From: an uncultured Prevotellaceae bacterium
Lineage (GTDB): Bacteria > Bacteroidota > Bacteroidia > Bacteroidales > Muribaculaceae
DNA length: 64,000 nucleotides
Assembly: GCA_947167995.1 (NCBI GenBank)
Contig: CAMVKS010000001.1
Location: 1-64,000 of the forward strand
Direction of reading: 5' to 3'
Shown here: positions 47,740-57,512 of the stretch, one piece after another
Layout of the letters: the number at the start of each line of letters is the position of its first letter
Position numbering within the stretch: position 1 is the stretch's first letter
Translations under genes and position numbers: made by a program
Notes under the pieces: generated by a model
Seen by the model: only the letters and a program-made list of their open reading frames with translations
The model's database searches: none
What the model was told of the DNA's origin: nothing

Positions 47740-48878
47740 ACTCTGTTTTCAAGTATTAACGCCATCTTTTTGGATTCACGCAATTCATTTTCACGCTTAT
47801 ACATTTCCATGTTCTTGGGCACGAGTTGCTGGCAATAGCCGGTGCCCTCTTTGTTATACAGCTTGCTCAGGTTAAGGTAATGCTGGCCATTGCCGCGCTC
47901 GATGCTGAATACTTCGGCCTGACGGGCACGCACTTTGTCGCACTGCGGGCTGTGATTATTGGCGCCTGTGCCTTTAAGTTCCTCAGGCACGCCACCAGCC
48001 TCCCCAACGTGGACAGCAAAAGTCTCGGCACAAGGTGGGTAGCCCAGTGCTATCCACATCGTTGTAAGTGCTGCGGGCTCATGCTCTTCAGGCGAGACGC
48101 CTTCGATTACTATTGAGGCTGTGGATATGCGGCGAGGGATGAAATCCTGGTCAACTATCCACTCAGCATCACTGTGAGTGAAGTCCTTGCCAAGCAAGCT
48201 ATGATAGAATGAGCGCGAAATCTGCTCGGTGAAGATCCATGGGGCGAAGTCGCCAACAGCGATGTGAGGAGCGAGCAGGTACTTCGCATTTTCATGACGC
48301 ACATAGCCCATACCCTCGTCGGGGCGACCGCTATAGGAATAGTTGGTGCGTGTGAGCACACCGTCGGGGGCGTCGGCGAGGTCATATCTTTTATAGGTGT
48401 AATTACCCGTTTCGAAATAAGCGCCATTGCCTTGAGCATCGATAACACCAAAATTGGCTTCCACACCCAGTGGCTTGGGCAACCGTTGCAGCAATCGCTC
48501 AAAATCATCAACCGTGACACAGTGCTCCAAGGCGAGTTTCATCACCACACCTTCCTTGTCCATTTCACTCTCGGGGACATTGTCGTTGTTGAGATTATAG
48601 GATGCCGTGTTCATGATTGCGAATCCCATTTCGTTGAAACCTGTCCATGCTGCGGTGTCGGCAGGATCGGTAGCGTCGAAAATAGCAACAAACTCGTAGC
48701 AGTCGCCATGTGCCTTTATAAGTTCCACACGGTTATCGGGGCAACCGGTGTCGCGGTGTTTCCACAGTAGAGGTCTCCCTGATGCTGTTTTGCTGCCAGA
48801 GATTATAGCCGAAGTGCACGGCCATGCAACAAGTGCCACCGCCGCCATCACCAATGAGATTAATACCTGTTTTTTCAT
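47733..48878 (-). CDS. C45-like/linear amide C-N hydrolase family (Ntn hydrolase), secreted
   Basis: Signal peptide then WPCTSAIISGSKTASGRPLLWKHRD with predicted N-terminal Cys; VEANFGVIDAQGNGAYFETGNYTY. Confidence 0.75.
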   Translation of the reverse strand: MKKQVLISLVMAAVALVAWPCTSAIISGSKTASGRPLLWKHRDTGCPDNRVELIKAHGDCYEFVAIFDATDPADTAAWTGFNEMGFAIMNTASYNLNNDNVPESEMDKEGVVMKLALEHCVTVDDFERLLQRLPKPLGVEANFGVIDAQGNGAYFETGNYTYKRYDLADAPDGVLTRTNYSYSGRPDEGMGYVRHENAKYLLAPHIAVGDFAPWIFTEQISRSFYHSLLGKDFTHSDAEWIVDQDFIPRRISTASIVIEGVSPEEHEPAALTTMWIALGYPPCAETFAVHVGEAGGVPEELKGTGANNHSPQCDKVRARQAEVFSIERGNGQHYLNLSKLYNKEGTGYCQQLVPKNMEMYKRENELRESKKMALILENRVW

Positions 48879-48900
48879 GATTTAGCTGAATTTCTTGCCC

Positions 48901-48932
48901 CAAAGGTAATACAAAAATACTTTGTTGGCAAA
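48901..48932 (-). promoter_or_regulatory. Promoter for the C45-like hydrolase gene
   Basis: CAAAGGTA 48901-48908, 20-bp spacer, CAAA 48929-48932 (TTTG-N20-TACCTTTG on minus). Confidence 0.75.
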
Positions 48933-48936
48933 AAAA

Positions 48937-48967
48937 TTTGCAGAATAAAATTAAATTACTACCTTTG
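48937..48967 (+). promoter_or_regulatory. Promoter for rho
   Basis: TTTG 48937-48940, 19-bp spacer, TACCTTTG 48960-48967. Confidence 0.8.
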
Positions 48968-49183
48968 CACATAATTTAAGCACTTGTAGCATTCCTGATC
49001 AAGTTTTAATGCTATTTTTACACAGTGCATATTCCACTTTTATAACAATTATTTCTAATTTATCTCGATAATCTTTTTCACCGACTGTTGTAGCTATTGT
49101 TGCGTGCTTTTGTGCATGCATTTGATAGAGTAAATGATAACTGCTGCAACGCGATGAGATTTTCATGATTATTTTTCAAAATT

Positions 49184-51421
49184 ATGTATAATATTAATGA
49201 ACTCAGCTCTATGAGCGAGGCCGAATTGAAAGATTTGGCTAAATCAATGGGTATAAAGAAAGTTGCTTCTATGCCTAAGGACGATCTTGTATATCAGATT
49301 ATTGACCAGCAGGCTATCGATGCATCAATGAATGCCCCCGAACCTCCCAAGCGCCGTCGCACACGTGCCAAGAAAGAGACACCTGCTGCTGGCGATAGCG
49401 CAAAAGAGAAAAAAGAAGAGAAGAAAAACACAAAGAAAAGCGACGAAACCAAGTCAAGCAAGAAAGCAAAAGAAGAAAAGAAAACTTCTAAAAAAAACAA
49501 TAATGTTGAGCCTAAAGATGAGGTTGTCGAAGAGACTGCCGAAGCTTCTCAGCCCAAGCGCAAGCGTGGCCGTCCCCGCAAGAGCGAAGCAAAGGCATCT
49601 CAACAGGAACAGCTACCCGGCCTTGTAGAACCTGAAGCTGTGCCCGACGACAACACCCAGAGTGCCGAAGCTGTTGAAACTCAGGTTGAGCCAGCTCCAG
49701 CCAAGCGTGCTCGTCGCGAAAGGATAGAGCGTAATGTCATGCCCGAGATTCCTGATGTTGTTGAACCAGTAGTCGGCGATGATATGAACCTCGATGGCAT
49801 GCCGGAAGAAATGCCTGTGGTTGACACAATGGAGGCTGTGCCTGTTGAGGGACAAGAGCTGCCAGTGGGTGATTATCCTCAAGACGAGATTAATCAAGGG
49901 GAGATGCAAAATGAAGAAGACATGATGGAGCCTGAGCCTTCGCGCTTCGACCCCAACAATGATGACTTCATGAGCTTGTTCAACACCAATCCCAATGCAA
50001 CAATAGGGAAGAAGGCGAAACGCAGCAATGTCGAAAATCAGCCCGATGGTGGCAAATTCTTTGGCAGTGGCACCATGACTTTCAAGCCTCGCACTCCTCA
50101 GGAGCGTGAAGAGGCTGCTCGTCGTGCCGAGGAGCAGCGTCGCATTGCCGCCGAGGAAGCTGCTAAGGCTCCAATTATCATTCAAGAGCCCAAGGTCGAG
50201 AAAGAGCCCTCAAGCAACAAGCAGTCGAAGAAGAAAAAAGGCAAGGGCCAGCAGTCGCAACAGCAAGAATCGTCTTTGCCCTATGCCGACATGACCTACA
50301 ACTTCGATGGCATTCTCAACGGAATAGGAGTGCTTGAAGTCATGCCCGATGGCTATGGCTTCTTGCGCTCAAGCGACTACAACTACCTCACATCGCCCGA
50401 CGACATCTATGTGCCACAGGCGCAAATCAAGAACTATGGTCTCAAGACCGGCGATGTTGTGGAATGCACCATTCGTCCTCCCAAGGAAGGTGAGAAATAC
50501 TTCCCACTGGTTGATGTGCGTCTTATCAATGGCCGCACGCCCGAGTTTGTGCGTGACCGCATCCCCTTCGAGCATCTTGTACCGTTGTTCCCCAACGAGA
50601 AATTTGACCTCGTCAACCACACTCATCCCAACATCTCTACACGCATTGTAGATATGTTCTCGCCTATCGGTAAGGGGCAGCGTGGTCTTATTGTGGCTCC
50701 TCCCAAGACTGGTAAGACAGTTCTCCTTAAAGATATTGCCAACTCTATCTCCGAGAACCATCCCGATACCTACATGATTATCTTGCTCATCGACGAGCGT
50801 CCCGAGGAGGTTACCGACATGGCCCGCAGCGTGAACGCCGAGGTGATAGCTTCAACATTCGACGAGCCTGCCGACCGCCACGTGAAAATTGCCGACCTGG
50901 TGCTTCAGAAGGCGAAACGCATGGTTGAGTGTGGACACGATGTGGTGATTTTGCTCGACTCAATCACTCGTCTGGCTCGTGCCTACAACACCATCGCTCC
51001 TGCCAGTGGCAAAATCCTGAGTGGTGGTGTCGATGCCAATGCATTGCAGCGCCCCAAGCGTTTCTTTGGTGCTGCCCGCAACATCGAGAATGGTGGCAGT
51101 CTCACCATCATCGCTACAGCTCTCATCGAGACCGGTAGCAAGATGGACGAGGTGATTTTTGAGGAGTTCAAGGGAACAGGCAACATGGAGTTGCAGCTCG
51201 ACCGCAAGTTGAGCAATAAGCGAATCTTCCCAGCCGTTGACATCATGGCTTCAAGTACTCGTCGCGACGACTTGTTGCTTCGTCAAGACACTCTCAACCG
51301 CATGTGGATTTTGCGCAGATTCTTGAGTGACCGAACATCTATCGAAGCTATGGAATTCATCAAGGAACGCATGGAACGCACTCGCGATAACGACGAACTC
51401 CTACGCACGATGAACGATTAA
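49184..51421 (+). CDS. rho: Transcription termination factor Rho with long low-complexity N-terminal insertion
   Basis: N-terminal [21 protein letters not shown]-binding [22 protein letters not shown]-loop [28 protein letters not shown]. Confidence 0.96.
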   Translation: MYNINELSSMSEAELKDLAKSMGIKKVASMPKDDLVYQIIDQQAIDASMNAPEPPKRRRTRAKKETPAAGDSAKEKKEEKKNTKKSDETKSSKKAKEEKKTSKKNNNVEPKDEVVEETAEASQPKRKRGRPRKSEAKASQQEQLPGLVEPEAVPDDNTQSAEAVETQVEPAPAKRARRERIERNVMPEIPDVVEPVVGDDMNLDGMPEEMPVVDTMEAVPVEGQELPVGDYPQDEINQGEMQNEEDMMEPEPSRFDPNNDDFMSLFNTNPNATIGKKAKRSNVENQPDGGKFFGSGTMTFKPRTPQEREEAARRAEEQRRIAAEEAAKAPIIIQEPKVEKEPSSNKQSKKKKGKGQQSQQQESSLPYADMTYNFDGILNGIGVLEVMPDGYGFLRSSDYNYLTSPDDIYVPQAQIKNYGLKTGDVVECTIRPPKEGEKYFPLVDVRLINGRTPEFVRDRIPFEHLVPLFPNEKFDLVNHTHPNISTRIVDMFSPIGKGQRGLIVAPPKTGKTVLLKDIANSISENHPDTYMIILLIDERPEEVTDMARSVNAEVIASTFDEPADRHVKIADLVLQKAKRMVECGHDVVILLDSITRLARAYNTIAPASGKILSGGVDANALQRPKRFFGAARNIENGGSLTIIATALIETGSKMDEVIFEEFKGTGNMELQLDRKLSNKRIFPAVDIMASSTRRDDLLLRQDTLNRMWILRRFLSDRTSIEAMEFIKERMERTRDNDELLRTMND

Positions 51422-51445
51422 ACTGAAGCGATATTAATAATAGAT

Positions 51446-51480
51446 AAAAAGCGTGGTCTTAAAATGAGGCCACGCTTTTT
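51446..51480 (+). terminator. Intrinsic terminator after rho
   Basis: AAAAAGCGTGGtCTtaaaatGAGgCCACGCTTTTT. Confidence 0.88.
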
Positions 51481-51660
51481 ATTATAGGTGTTTTAAGTTT
51501 GATTACTTAACAACCTTGGTAGTTGTAGTAGTGCCCTTCTCTAAAAAAAAGTTTGTTTCTTTTAATCATTGATTTATAGCGCCCTAACAAATCAATTAAG
51601 GGAACTTTGTCCTTAATGATTGAGAGAAAAAGTTATAGTCCTTAATTGTCTTCTGAGAGG

Positions 51661-52002
51661 CTACTTCTTGTCGCGGTCGTAGTGTGGCATCTCGTTGGGG
51701 ATGACCATCGAGATTTCTACCATGCCGGCAACTTTGCCGTCCACTCGCCAGGGAGATTGGTAAATCATCTTGCGCTGGCCATTCTTGGTGATGGTGTAGG
51801 CGTTGATGGTGTCGCTTTCCATCATGTGGCGAATCATCGCCTGCGACCGCTCGTTGTGGCAGGGGAACAGATTTTGTCCCACCATCGATTTTCCACCCTT
51901 GTTGAAAGTCTCGCGTGATTTCTCGTTCATGTAAATCACTTTACCTTCGGTGTCGCACACCGTCACTGCGCAATGCAGTCCTTCGGCCCAATCTAAATTC
52001 AT
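51661..52002 (-). CDS. PAS-domain small protein
   Basis: GLHCAVTVCDTEGKVIYMNEKSRETFNKGGKSMVGQNLFPCHNERSQAMIRHMM..GKVAGMVEISMVI. Confidence 0.8.
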   Translation of the reverse strand: MNLDWAEGLHCAVTVCDTEGKVIYMNEKSRETFNKGGKSMVGQNLFPCHNERSQAMIRHMMESDTINAYTITKNGQRKMIYQSPWRVDGKVAGMVEISMVIPNEMPHYDRDKK

Positions 52003-52042
52003 AGTTTTTTCTTTGTTTTAAGTTTATATAAATCTTTTAATA

Positions 52043-53032
52043 TTAAATCTCTTGTTTGCACGATTTAATTAGCATCGCAAAGAAGTTCACGGCATGGTAT
52101 AACTGCATGAACTGGGATGCTGTGGGAGTGCCGTCAAGATGCTGGCGTACAGCCTCCTCGGGGTGGAACTGCACGCCAAGGGCAAAGGTCTTGTCCTTGC
52201 GCTCAATGGCTTCAATCAAGTCATAGCCCTGGGTGAAAGTGATGCCTGTGACTCTCAACTCGGTGCCATCTACGCTGCCCACCACTTGATGGTGCCATGA
52301 AGGCACATTCTCGATGACATCGTCATTAACGATGCTGTAGAGCAGCGACGAGTGGTCGGTGACCAGCACGTCGTGAGGTGTGTAATGGCGATTGCCGTTC
52401 TCGTCGCGTTCCGAGCGGTGCAGATTGTTGTATTCCACACCTTGCGAGGCATAGAAGGTGCCAAGGTCTTGTATCATCGATGCACCCGAGACGACGGCAA
52501 GCATCTGCATGCCTCGGCACAACCCGAGCACAGGGATGTCATGGTCAAGGCAGTAGGCCATCGTGAGATATTCCGACACGTCGCGCGTGGCGTTGCACAC
52601 ATCGCCCTCGATGCCATGCCATGGCTCTGGCACACGGAATAGGGTAGAGCTGATGTCCTGCCCTCCTAAGAACACCACCGCATCGATGTCTTGCATGATG
52701 GAGTCGATGTCGGTGCCATGATAGGTGAGGCGTTTCACCTTGTTGGCATTCTCCTGAAGCAGCACGCCGTCGCTGTCTAAATATTTGGAAGATAGTTTGT
52801 TGTCATTGTATTCAAAGTCGGCAAAGCGCACTTGGGCCAGGATCACTGCCTCACCTCCCGCAAGCTCTATCGACCTAACGACACGGTCGTAGGCCTTGTC
52901 GTTAGGCTGCCACGCAAGCCCCACGCGCACCTTCTCTTGAGCACTCGTTACAAAATTGAGACTCAGTGAAAAGAAAAGAAACAGAGTTACATGAAATAAA
53001 ATATTTCTTTTTGCCACGTTGATACTTTTCAT
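52043..53032 (-). CDS. Class I glutamine amidotransferase-like (C26, gamma-glutamyl-GABA hydrolase family), secreted
   Basis: DIPVLGLCRGMQMLAVVSG nucleophile elbow; FALGVQFHPEEA. Confidence 0.88.
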   Translation of the reverse strand: MKSINVAKRNILFHVTLFLFFSLSLNFVTSAQEKVRVGLAWQPNDKAYDRVVRSIELAGGEAVILAQVRFADFEYNDNKLSSKYLDSDGVLLQENANKVKRLTYHGTDIDSIMQDIDAVVFLGGQDISSTLFRVPEPWHGIEGDVCNATRDVSEYLTMAYCLDHDIPVLGLCRGMQMLAVVSGASMIQDLGTFYASQGVEYNNLHRSERDENGNRHYTPHDVLVTDHSSLLYSIVNDDVIENVPSWHHQVVGSVDGTELRVTGITFTQGYDLIEAIERKDKTFALGVQFHPEEAVRQHLDGTPTASQFMQLYHAVNFFAMLIKSCKQEI

Positions 53033-53215
53033 TTTGCAAACTTACAAAAAAACAATGAGTTTGGGAGGTTTTTTGTTAAAAAAATCCCAAATTTGATACA
53101 CCATTAGGAGGGGTTTAATAATGCAGAATTCAGAATGCAGAATTCAGAGTTCTCAATGCATAATGAATGCCGCTTGCCGGGAGACAGCTCCCCCCCCCTT
53201 GTAGGGACAATGCGT

Positions 53216-53278
53216 GATTCCTATAATTCCTATAATTCCTATAAATCCTATAATTCCTATGATTCCTATAATTCCTAT
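53216..53278. repeat. Tandem repeat, 7 x 9 bp (consensus AATTCCTAT)
   Basis: gattcctat/aattcctat/aattcctat/aaatcctat/aattcctat/gattcctat/aattcctat. Confidence 0.92.
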
Positions 53279-53357
53279 ACTAAAATCTGAAAAATTATTT
53301 GTAACTTTGTGCTCAACATGTTTTGAAAGACTATTAACACAATAAAAACACCAAAAT

Positions 53358-55253
53358 ATGAACGTTAATTTGAACCTGAAGGCATTGTTCACAGTTGTTA
53401 TGCTGCTTGTGGTTGTGGCTGCGAGCGCGCAGACGGTTGAGCAGTTTCAGTATATGCAACAGTTTGATCGCGATGCTAAAGTGTTATATGACAGAGCCAA
53501 GCAGTATTACGACACCGAGGTCGCTCCTGTGGTGAAGCAACTCAATGCCATTCCTGCCGAACGCAGCGAGGCCGAGATTGCGCAGATGCGGCATGACCTG
53601 CAGGTGGCTTGGAACGAGTATGAAAGGCTGCAGTATGAGGAGTATGCCTATAGTCTTCGCGTTCCGCTTGAGAAATTGAAGACCCAGCTCCATCTCAATG
53701 GCTGGAAAAAGCTTGAAAGGGGCTCTGAGGCGTTGAAACAATTTGACCAGGAATGGAGCAACAGCACCTATATTCAGCATCTCACTTCTTCGAGCGAAGA
53801 CGGCATCGAAGCCCTCAATGAATGTGTAGCCAAGATTACTGACTTGAGGCTGCGCAGCTTCGACAACTGCCAGCAGGAACTGGAGCAGGTGTTGAGAGCA
53901 TTGGCTCCTGCCGGCGACCCCTCGGCTTTCAATATCGCTAATGTTCGCCGGCAGATGGAGGAGAAAGCCGAAATAATCAATACACTCACATCTACACTCG
54001 AAGGCATCAGCAATACCAACGAGCAGTATAATGAACTCGGCAATCAGCAATATCAGTTGATTGAGAATTGGTATGACATCCGTGAGGACTTAGACAAGAA
54101 AATACTTGAGGCCTGCCGTTACGCCTTGTCATCGCCCTGTGACGAGAGAGGGGCCTTCACCTGGATGCGAAACCAGGTGGAGCCAAAGCTCGACAGCGTG
54201 TTCCACAAGTCTTACCGTGAGCGCCGCGACCGATACCGGTTGCTGATGGCGAATTATGACCAGCACACCGCCGAGATTGAAGATTTCCTCAATTTAGTTT
54301 TTGTCTATGTGAAATCAGGTCTGATGACCGAAGCACGTAAGGACGAGATAGCGTCATCATTGCAGTCGCTTGACTACTGCAGGTATTACTATGCTCACCG
54401 CAATGAAGAGAGAGCCGTGTCGAGTCCATACCTCGACGGCATCATCAGCGACTTCGAGGCAATGTTAGGCAATAACTTTGTGGAAGGAGCTGGGAAATAT
54501 TCCGAGCTTATCGAGCGACTGAGAGGCGACCAACAATACCTTGCAAAGTTTGATGAGGGGCTGTACTTAGAGGTGAATGGAGTATCTTTTATTATGGTGA
54601 AAGTTCAGGGTGGTAAATTCACTATGGGCGCCACTTCCGAGCAAGGAGATGATGCCTTTAATGACGAGAAACCCGCTCATCAGGTCACTCTCGGTACATA
54701 CTATATAGGTCAGACCGAGGTGACTCAGGAGCTGTGGGAGGCTGTGATGGGCAGCAATCCGAGTGAATTTAATGGAACAAAGCTGCCTGTGGATCGTGTC
54801 TCATGGAACAAATGTCAGGAGTTTATCACAAAGCTGAACGCGTTGACTGGCTTGAACTTCCGCCTGCCCACCGAGGCAGAGTGGGAGTATGCCGCCCGCG
54901 GCGGCAATAAGAGCCAGGGCTACAAGTACAGCGGCAGCAACAATCTTGGCGATGTGGCGTGGTACGGTGGCAACAGCGGAGATAAGACTCACGACGTCGC
55001 CACCAAGCAGCCCAATGAGTTGGGCATCTTTGACATGAGCGGCAACGTCTACGAGTGGTGCCAGAACTGGTATGGAGAGAATTATTACAGCAGTTCTCCA
55101 TCTTCCAACCCCACCGGACCAGCATCAGGCTCTCTCCGCGTGTACCGTGGTGGCGGCTGGGACAGCCGCGCCGGGAACTGCCGTGTAGCGTTTCGCGGCG
55201 GGGACAGCGCTGACTACCGCGGCGACTACCTCGGCTTTCGCCTTGCTCTATAG
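53358..55253 (+). CDS. Secreted protein with helical N-terminal region and C-terminal SUMF1/FGE-sulfatase (C-type-lectin-fold) domain; candidate DGR target
   Basis: Signal peptide; GGKFTMGATSEQGDDAFNDEKPAHQVTLGTYYIGQTEVTQELWEAVMGSNPS; LPTEAEWEYAARGG; GIFDMSGNVYEWCQNWY. Confidence 0.9.
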   Translation: MNVNLNLKALFTVVMLLVVVAASAQTVEQFQYMQQFDRDAKVLYDRAKQYYDTEVAPVVKQLNAIPAERSEAEIAQMRHDLQVAWNEYERLQYEEYAYSLRVPLEKLKTQLHLNGWKKLERGSEALKQFDQEWSNSTYIQHLTSSSEDGIEALNECVAKITDLRLRSFDNCQQELEQVLRALAPAGDPSAFNIANVRRQMEEKAEIINTLTSTLEGISNTNEQYNELGNQQYQLIENWYDIREDLDKKILEACRYALSSPCDERGAFTWMRNQVEPKLDSVFHKSYRERRDRYRLLMANYDQHTAEIEDFLNLVFVYVKSGLMTEARKDEIASSLQSLDYCRYYYAHRNEERAVSSPYLDGIISDFEAMLGNNFVEGAGKYSELIERLRGDQQYLAKFDEGLYLEVNGVSFIMVKVQGGKFTMGATSEQGDDAFNDEKPAHQVTLGTYYIGQTEVTQELWEAVMGSNPSEFNGTKLPVDRVSWNKCQEFITKLNALTGLNFRLPTEAEWEYAARGGNKSQGYKYSGSNNLGDVAWYGGNSGDKTHDVATKQPNELGIFDMSGNVYEWCQNWYGENYYSSSPSSNPTGPASGSLRVYRGGGWDSRAGNCRVAFRGGDSADYRGDYLGFRLAL

Positions 55254-55275
55254 TTCTACCTTTAAAAAATAGCGA

Positions 55276-55351
55276 GCATGACAGGATTTTTGCCAAAAAA
55301 CGTGCGAGGTGCGTCAGCCCGAGCAAGAAAAAGGCAAAAATCCTGTCATGC
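55276..55351. repeat. 19-bp perfect inverted repeat with 38-nt loop downstream of the FGE-fold gene
   Basis: GCATGACAGGATTTTTGCC (55276-55294) / GGCAAAAATCCTGTCATGC (55333-55351). Confidence 0.92.
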
Positions 55352-55474
55352 GAGCCCCGTCGCTCTCAGTCCGACAAAGTCTGACCTGGTTGTGCTGTTT
55401 TTAAGTGAAATCGTTTGACAAAAATGTTTGACAAAAATGTCTTGAATCTTTAATTTAATTTTAATTTAATAAGG

Positions 55475-55504
55475 TTGTATATTGCGAAAAAAGTTGTACC
55501 TTTG
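55475..55504 (+). promoter_or_regulatory. Promoter for thrS
   Basis: TTG 55475-55477, 19-bp spacer, TACCTTTG 55497-55504. Confidence 0.8.
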
Positions 55505-55568
55505 CAGCTTGATTTAGAACGTGCTTTTGTATGGCACAAGTATTAACGAAAATTTTCAACAATATTTT

Positions 55569-57503
55569 ATGATCAACATTAAATTTCCTGACGGAAGTGT
55601 AAGACAGTATGAGAGTGGGGTGACACCACTGCAGATTGCTGAGAGCATCAGCTCAGGCTTGGCACGCAATGTGCTGGCTGCCAGCATTAATAACATGGAA
55701 TGGGACATATCTCGACCAATTTGTAGCGACGGTGAGATAAAACTGTTCAAGTGGGAAGACCCCGAGGGCAAGCACGCCTTCTGGCACACCTCGGCACACT
55801 TGCTTGCCGAGGCCTTGCAAGAACTTTATCCTGGAGTTCAGTTCGGTATTGGCCCAGCAATAGAGAACGGCTTCTACTATGACATCGACCCCGGTGACAA
55901 CGAGATTACCCAGGCCGATTTCCCAAAGATTGAGAAGAAGATGGCCGAGCTGGTGGCAAAGAAAGAGGCTGTGGTGCGTGCCGACATTTCGAAGGCCGAC
56001 GCCCTAAAGTTCTTTGGCGACACCGGCCAGACCTACAAGATTGAGCTTATCAACGACTTGCAAGACGGTACCATCAGCACCTATACACAGGGTGCCTTCA
56101 CCGATCTGTGCCGTGGTCCACATATTCCCACCACAGCACCCATCAAGGCAATAAAAGTGCTGTCGCTTGCCGGTGCCTACTGGCGTGGCGACGAGACCCG
56201 CAAGCAGATGCTGCGCGTCTATGCCATCTCGTTCCCCAAGAAGTCGATGCTCGACGAGTATCTCGTTCTCCTTGAGGAAGCTAAGAAGCGTGACCACCGC
56301 AAGATAGGCAAGGAGATGGAGCTCTTCGCATTCTCACAGCGCGTGGGTCAGGGCTTGCCATTGTGGCTGCCCAAGGGTGCCGCACTGCGCAACCGCCTTC
56401 AGGATTATCTCGCCAAGATACAGAAGAAATATGGCTACGAGCAGGTTATCACGCCTCACATTGGCAACAAGAACCTGTATGTGACCAGCGGTCACTATGC
56501 AAAATATGGCAAGGACTCGTTCCAGCCCATCCACACACCCGAGGAGGGCGAGGAGTACATGCTCAAACCCATGAACTGCCCTCACCACTGCGAGATTTAC
56601 CGCACCTTGCCTCGCAGCTACCGTGATCTGCCCTTGCGATTCGCCGAGTTCGGTACCGTATACCGCTATGAGCAGAGTGGTGAGCTTCACGGCTTGACAC
56701 GCGTGCGCTCGTTCACTCAGGACGATGCCCACCTGTTCTGCACCCCCGAGCAGCTCAAGCAGGAGTTTCTGAGTGTGATGGACATCATCAACCACATCCT
56801 GGGTGTGTTTGGCTTTGAGTATGAGGCACAGATTTCGTTGCGTGACCCCAATAACAAGCAGAAGTATGTGGGCAGTGACGAGAATTGGGAGCGTGCCGAG
56901 CGTGCCATTGTCGAGGCTTGCGAGGAAAAAGGACTTCCCGCCAAGCAGGTAGAAGGCGAGGCCGCATTCTACGGTCCCAAGCTCGACTTCATGGTCAAGG
57001 ACGCATTGGGCCGCCGCTGGCAGCTGGGTACCATACAGGTTGACTACAACCTGCCCGAGCGTTTCGAGCTCGAATACACCGGCAGCGACAACGCCAAGCA
57101 CCGTCCCATCATGATTCACCGCGCGCCATTCGGCTCGCTCGAGCGTTTCGTCGCCGTGCTGCTTGAGCACACCGCCGGTAAGCTGCCACTGTGGCTGGCT
57201 CCCGAGCAGGTGGTGGTACTGCCCATCAGCGAGAAGTTCAACGACTATGCCGAGCATGTGGCAAAAGTTCTCAACGATGCCGACGTGCGCACCATCATCG
57301 ACAACCGCAACGAGAAAATTGGCAAGAAGATTCGCGACAATGAGCTCAAGCGTATACCATATTTGGTGATAGTGGGTGAAAAAGAAGCTGCAAATGAAGA
57401 AGTTTCGGTAAGAAAACAGGGTGGAATTGATAAAGGTTCGAAAAAAATTACTACCTTTGCAGCCGAAATCACACAGGAAGTGAATGAAATGATAAACTTA
57501 TAA
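55569..57503 (+). CDS. thrS: Threonyl-tRNA synthetase
   Basis: TGS domain [39 protein letters not shown]; start at 55569 preferred over 55521. Confidence 0.96.
   Translation: MINIKFPDGSVRQYESGVTPLQIAESISSGLARNVLAASINNMEWDISRPICSDGEIKLFKWEDPEGKHAFWHTSAHLLAEALQELYPGVQFGIGPAIENGFYYDIDPGDNEITQADFPKIEKKMAELVAKKEAVVRADISKADALKFFGDTGQTYKIELINDLQDGTISTYTQGAFTDLCRGPHIPTTAPIKAIKVLSLAGAYWRGDETRKQMLRVYAISFPKKSMLDEYLVLLEEAKKRDHRKIGKEMELFAFSQRVGQGLPLWLPKGAALRNRLQDYLAKIQKKYGYEQVITPHIGNKNLYVTSGHYAKYGKDSFQPIHTPEEGEEYMLKPMNCPHHCEIYRTLPRSYRDLPLRFAEFGTVYRYEQSGELHGLTRVRSFTQDDAHLFCTPEQLKQEFLSVMDIINHILGVFGFEYEAQISLRDPNNKQKYVGSDENWERAERAIVEACEEKGLPAKQVEGEAAFYGPKLDFMVKDALGRRWQLGTIQVDYNLPERFELEYTGSDNAKHRPIMIHRAPFGSLERFVAVLLEHTAGKLPLWLAPEQVVVLPISEKFNDYAEHVAKVLNDADVRTIIDNRNEKIGKKIRDNELKRIPYLVIVGEKEAANEEVSVRKQGGIDKGSKKITTFAAEITQEVNEMINL
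57452..57459 (+). promoter_or_regulatory. Candidate internal promoter (-7 box) for infC inside the thrS 3' end
   Basis: TACCTTTG 57452-57459, 54 nt before infC ATG; upstream TTG has a suboptimal 22-bp spacing. Confidence 0.45.
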
Positions 57504-57512
57504 ATTTTTTGA

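Noticed and set aside
53216-53278. Considered as a CRISPR array
   Set aside because: Contiguous 9-bp tandem units with no spacers and no cas genes nearby.
53153-53392. 79-aa minus-strand ORF with GIIGIIGIIGFIGII repeat
   Set aside because: Product of translating the intergenic 9-bp tandem repeat; overlaps the start of the real gene.
54826-55326. 166-aa minus-strand ORF spanning the FGE-fold 3' end and part of the inverted repeat
   Set aside because: Arg/Cys/Ser-rich antisense composition with no family signature.
56334-57257. 307-aa minus-strand ORF inside thrS
   Set aside because: Shadow ORF opposite conserved ThrRS sequence.
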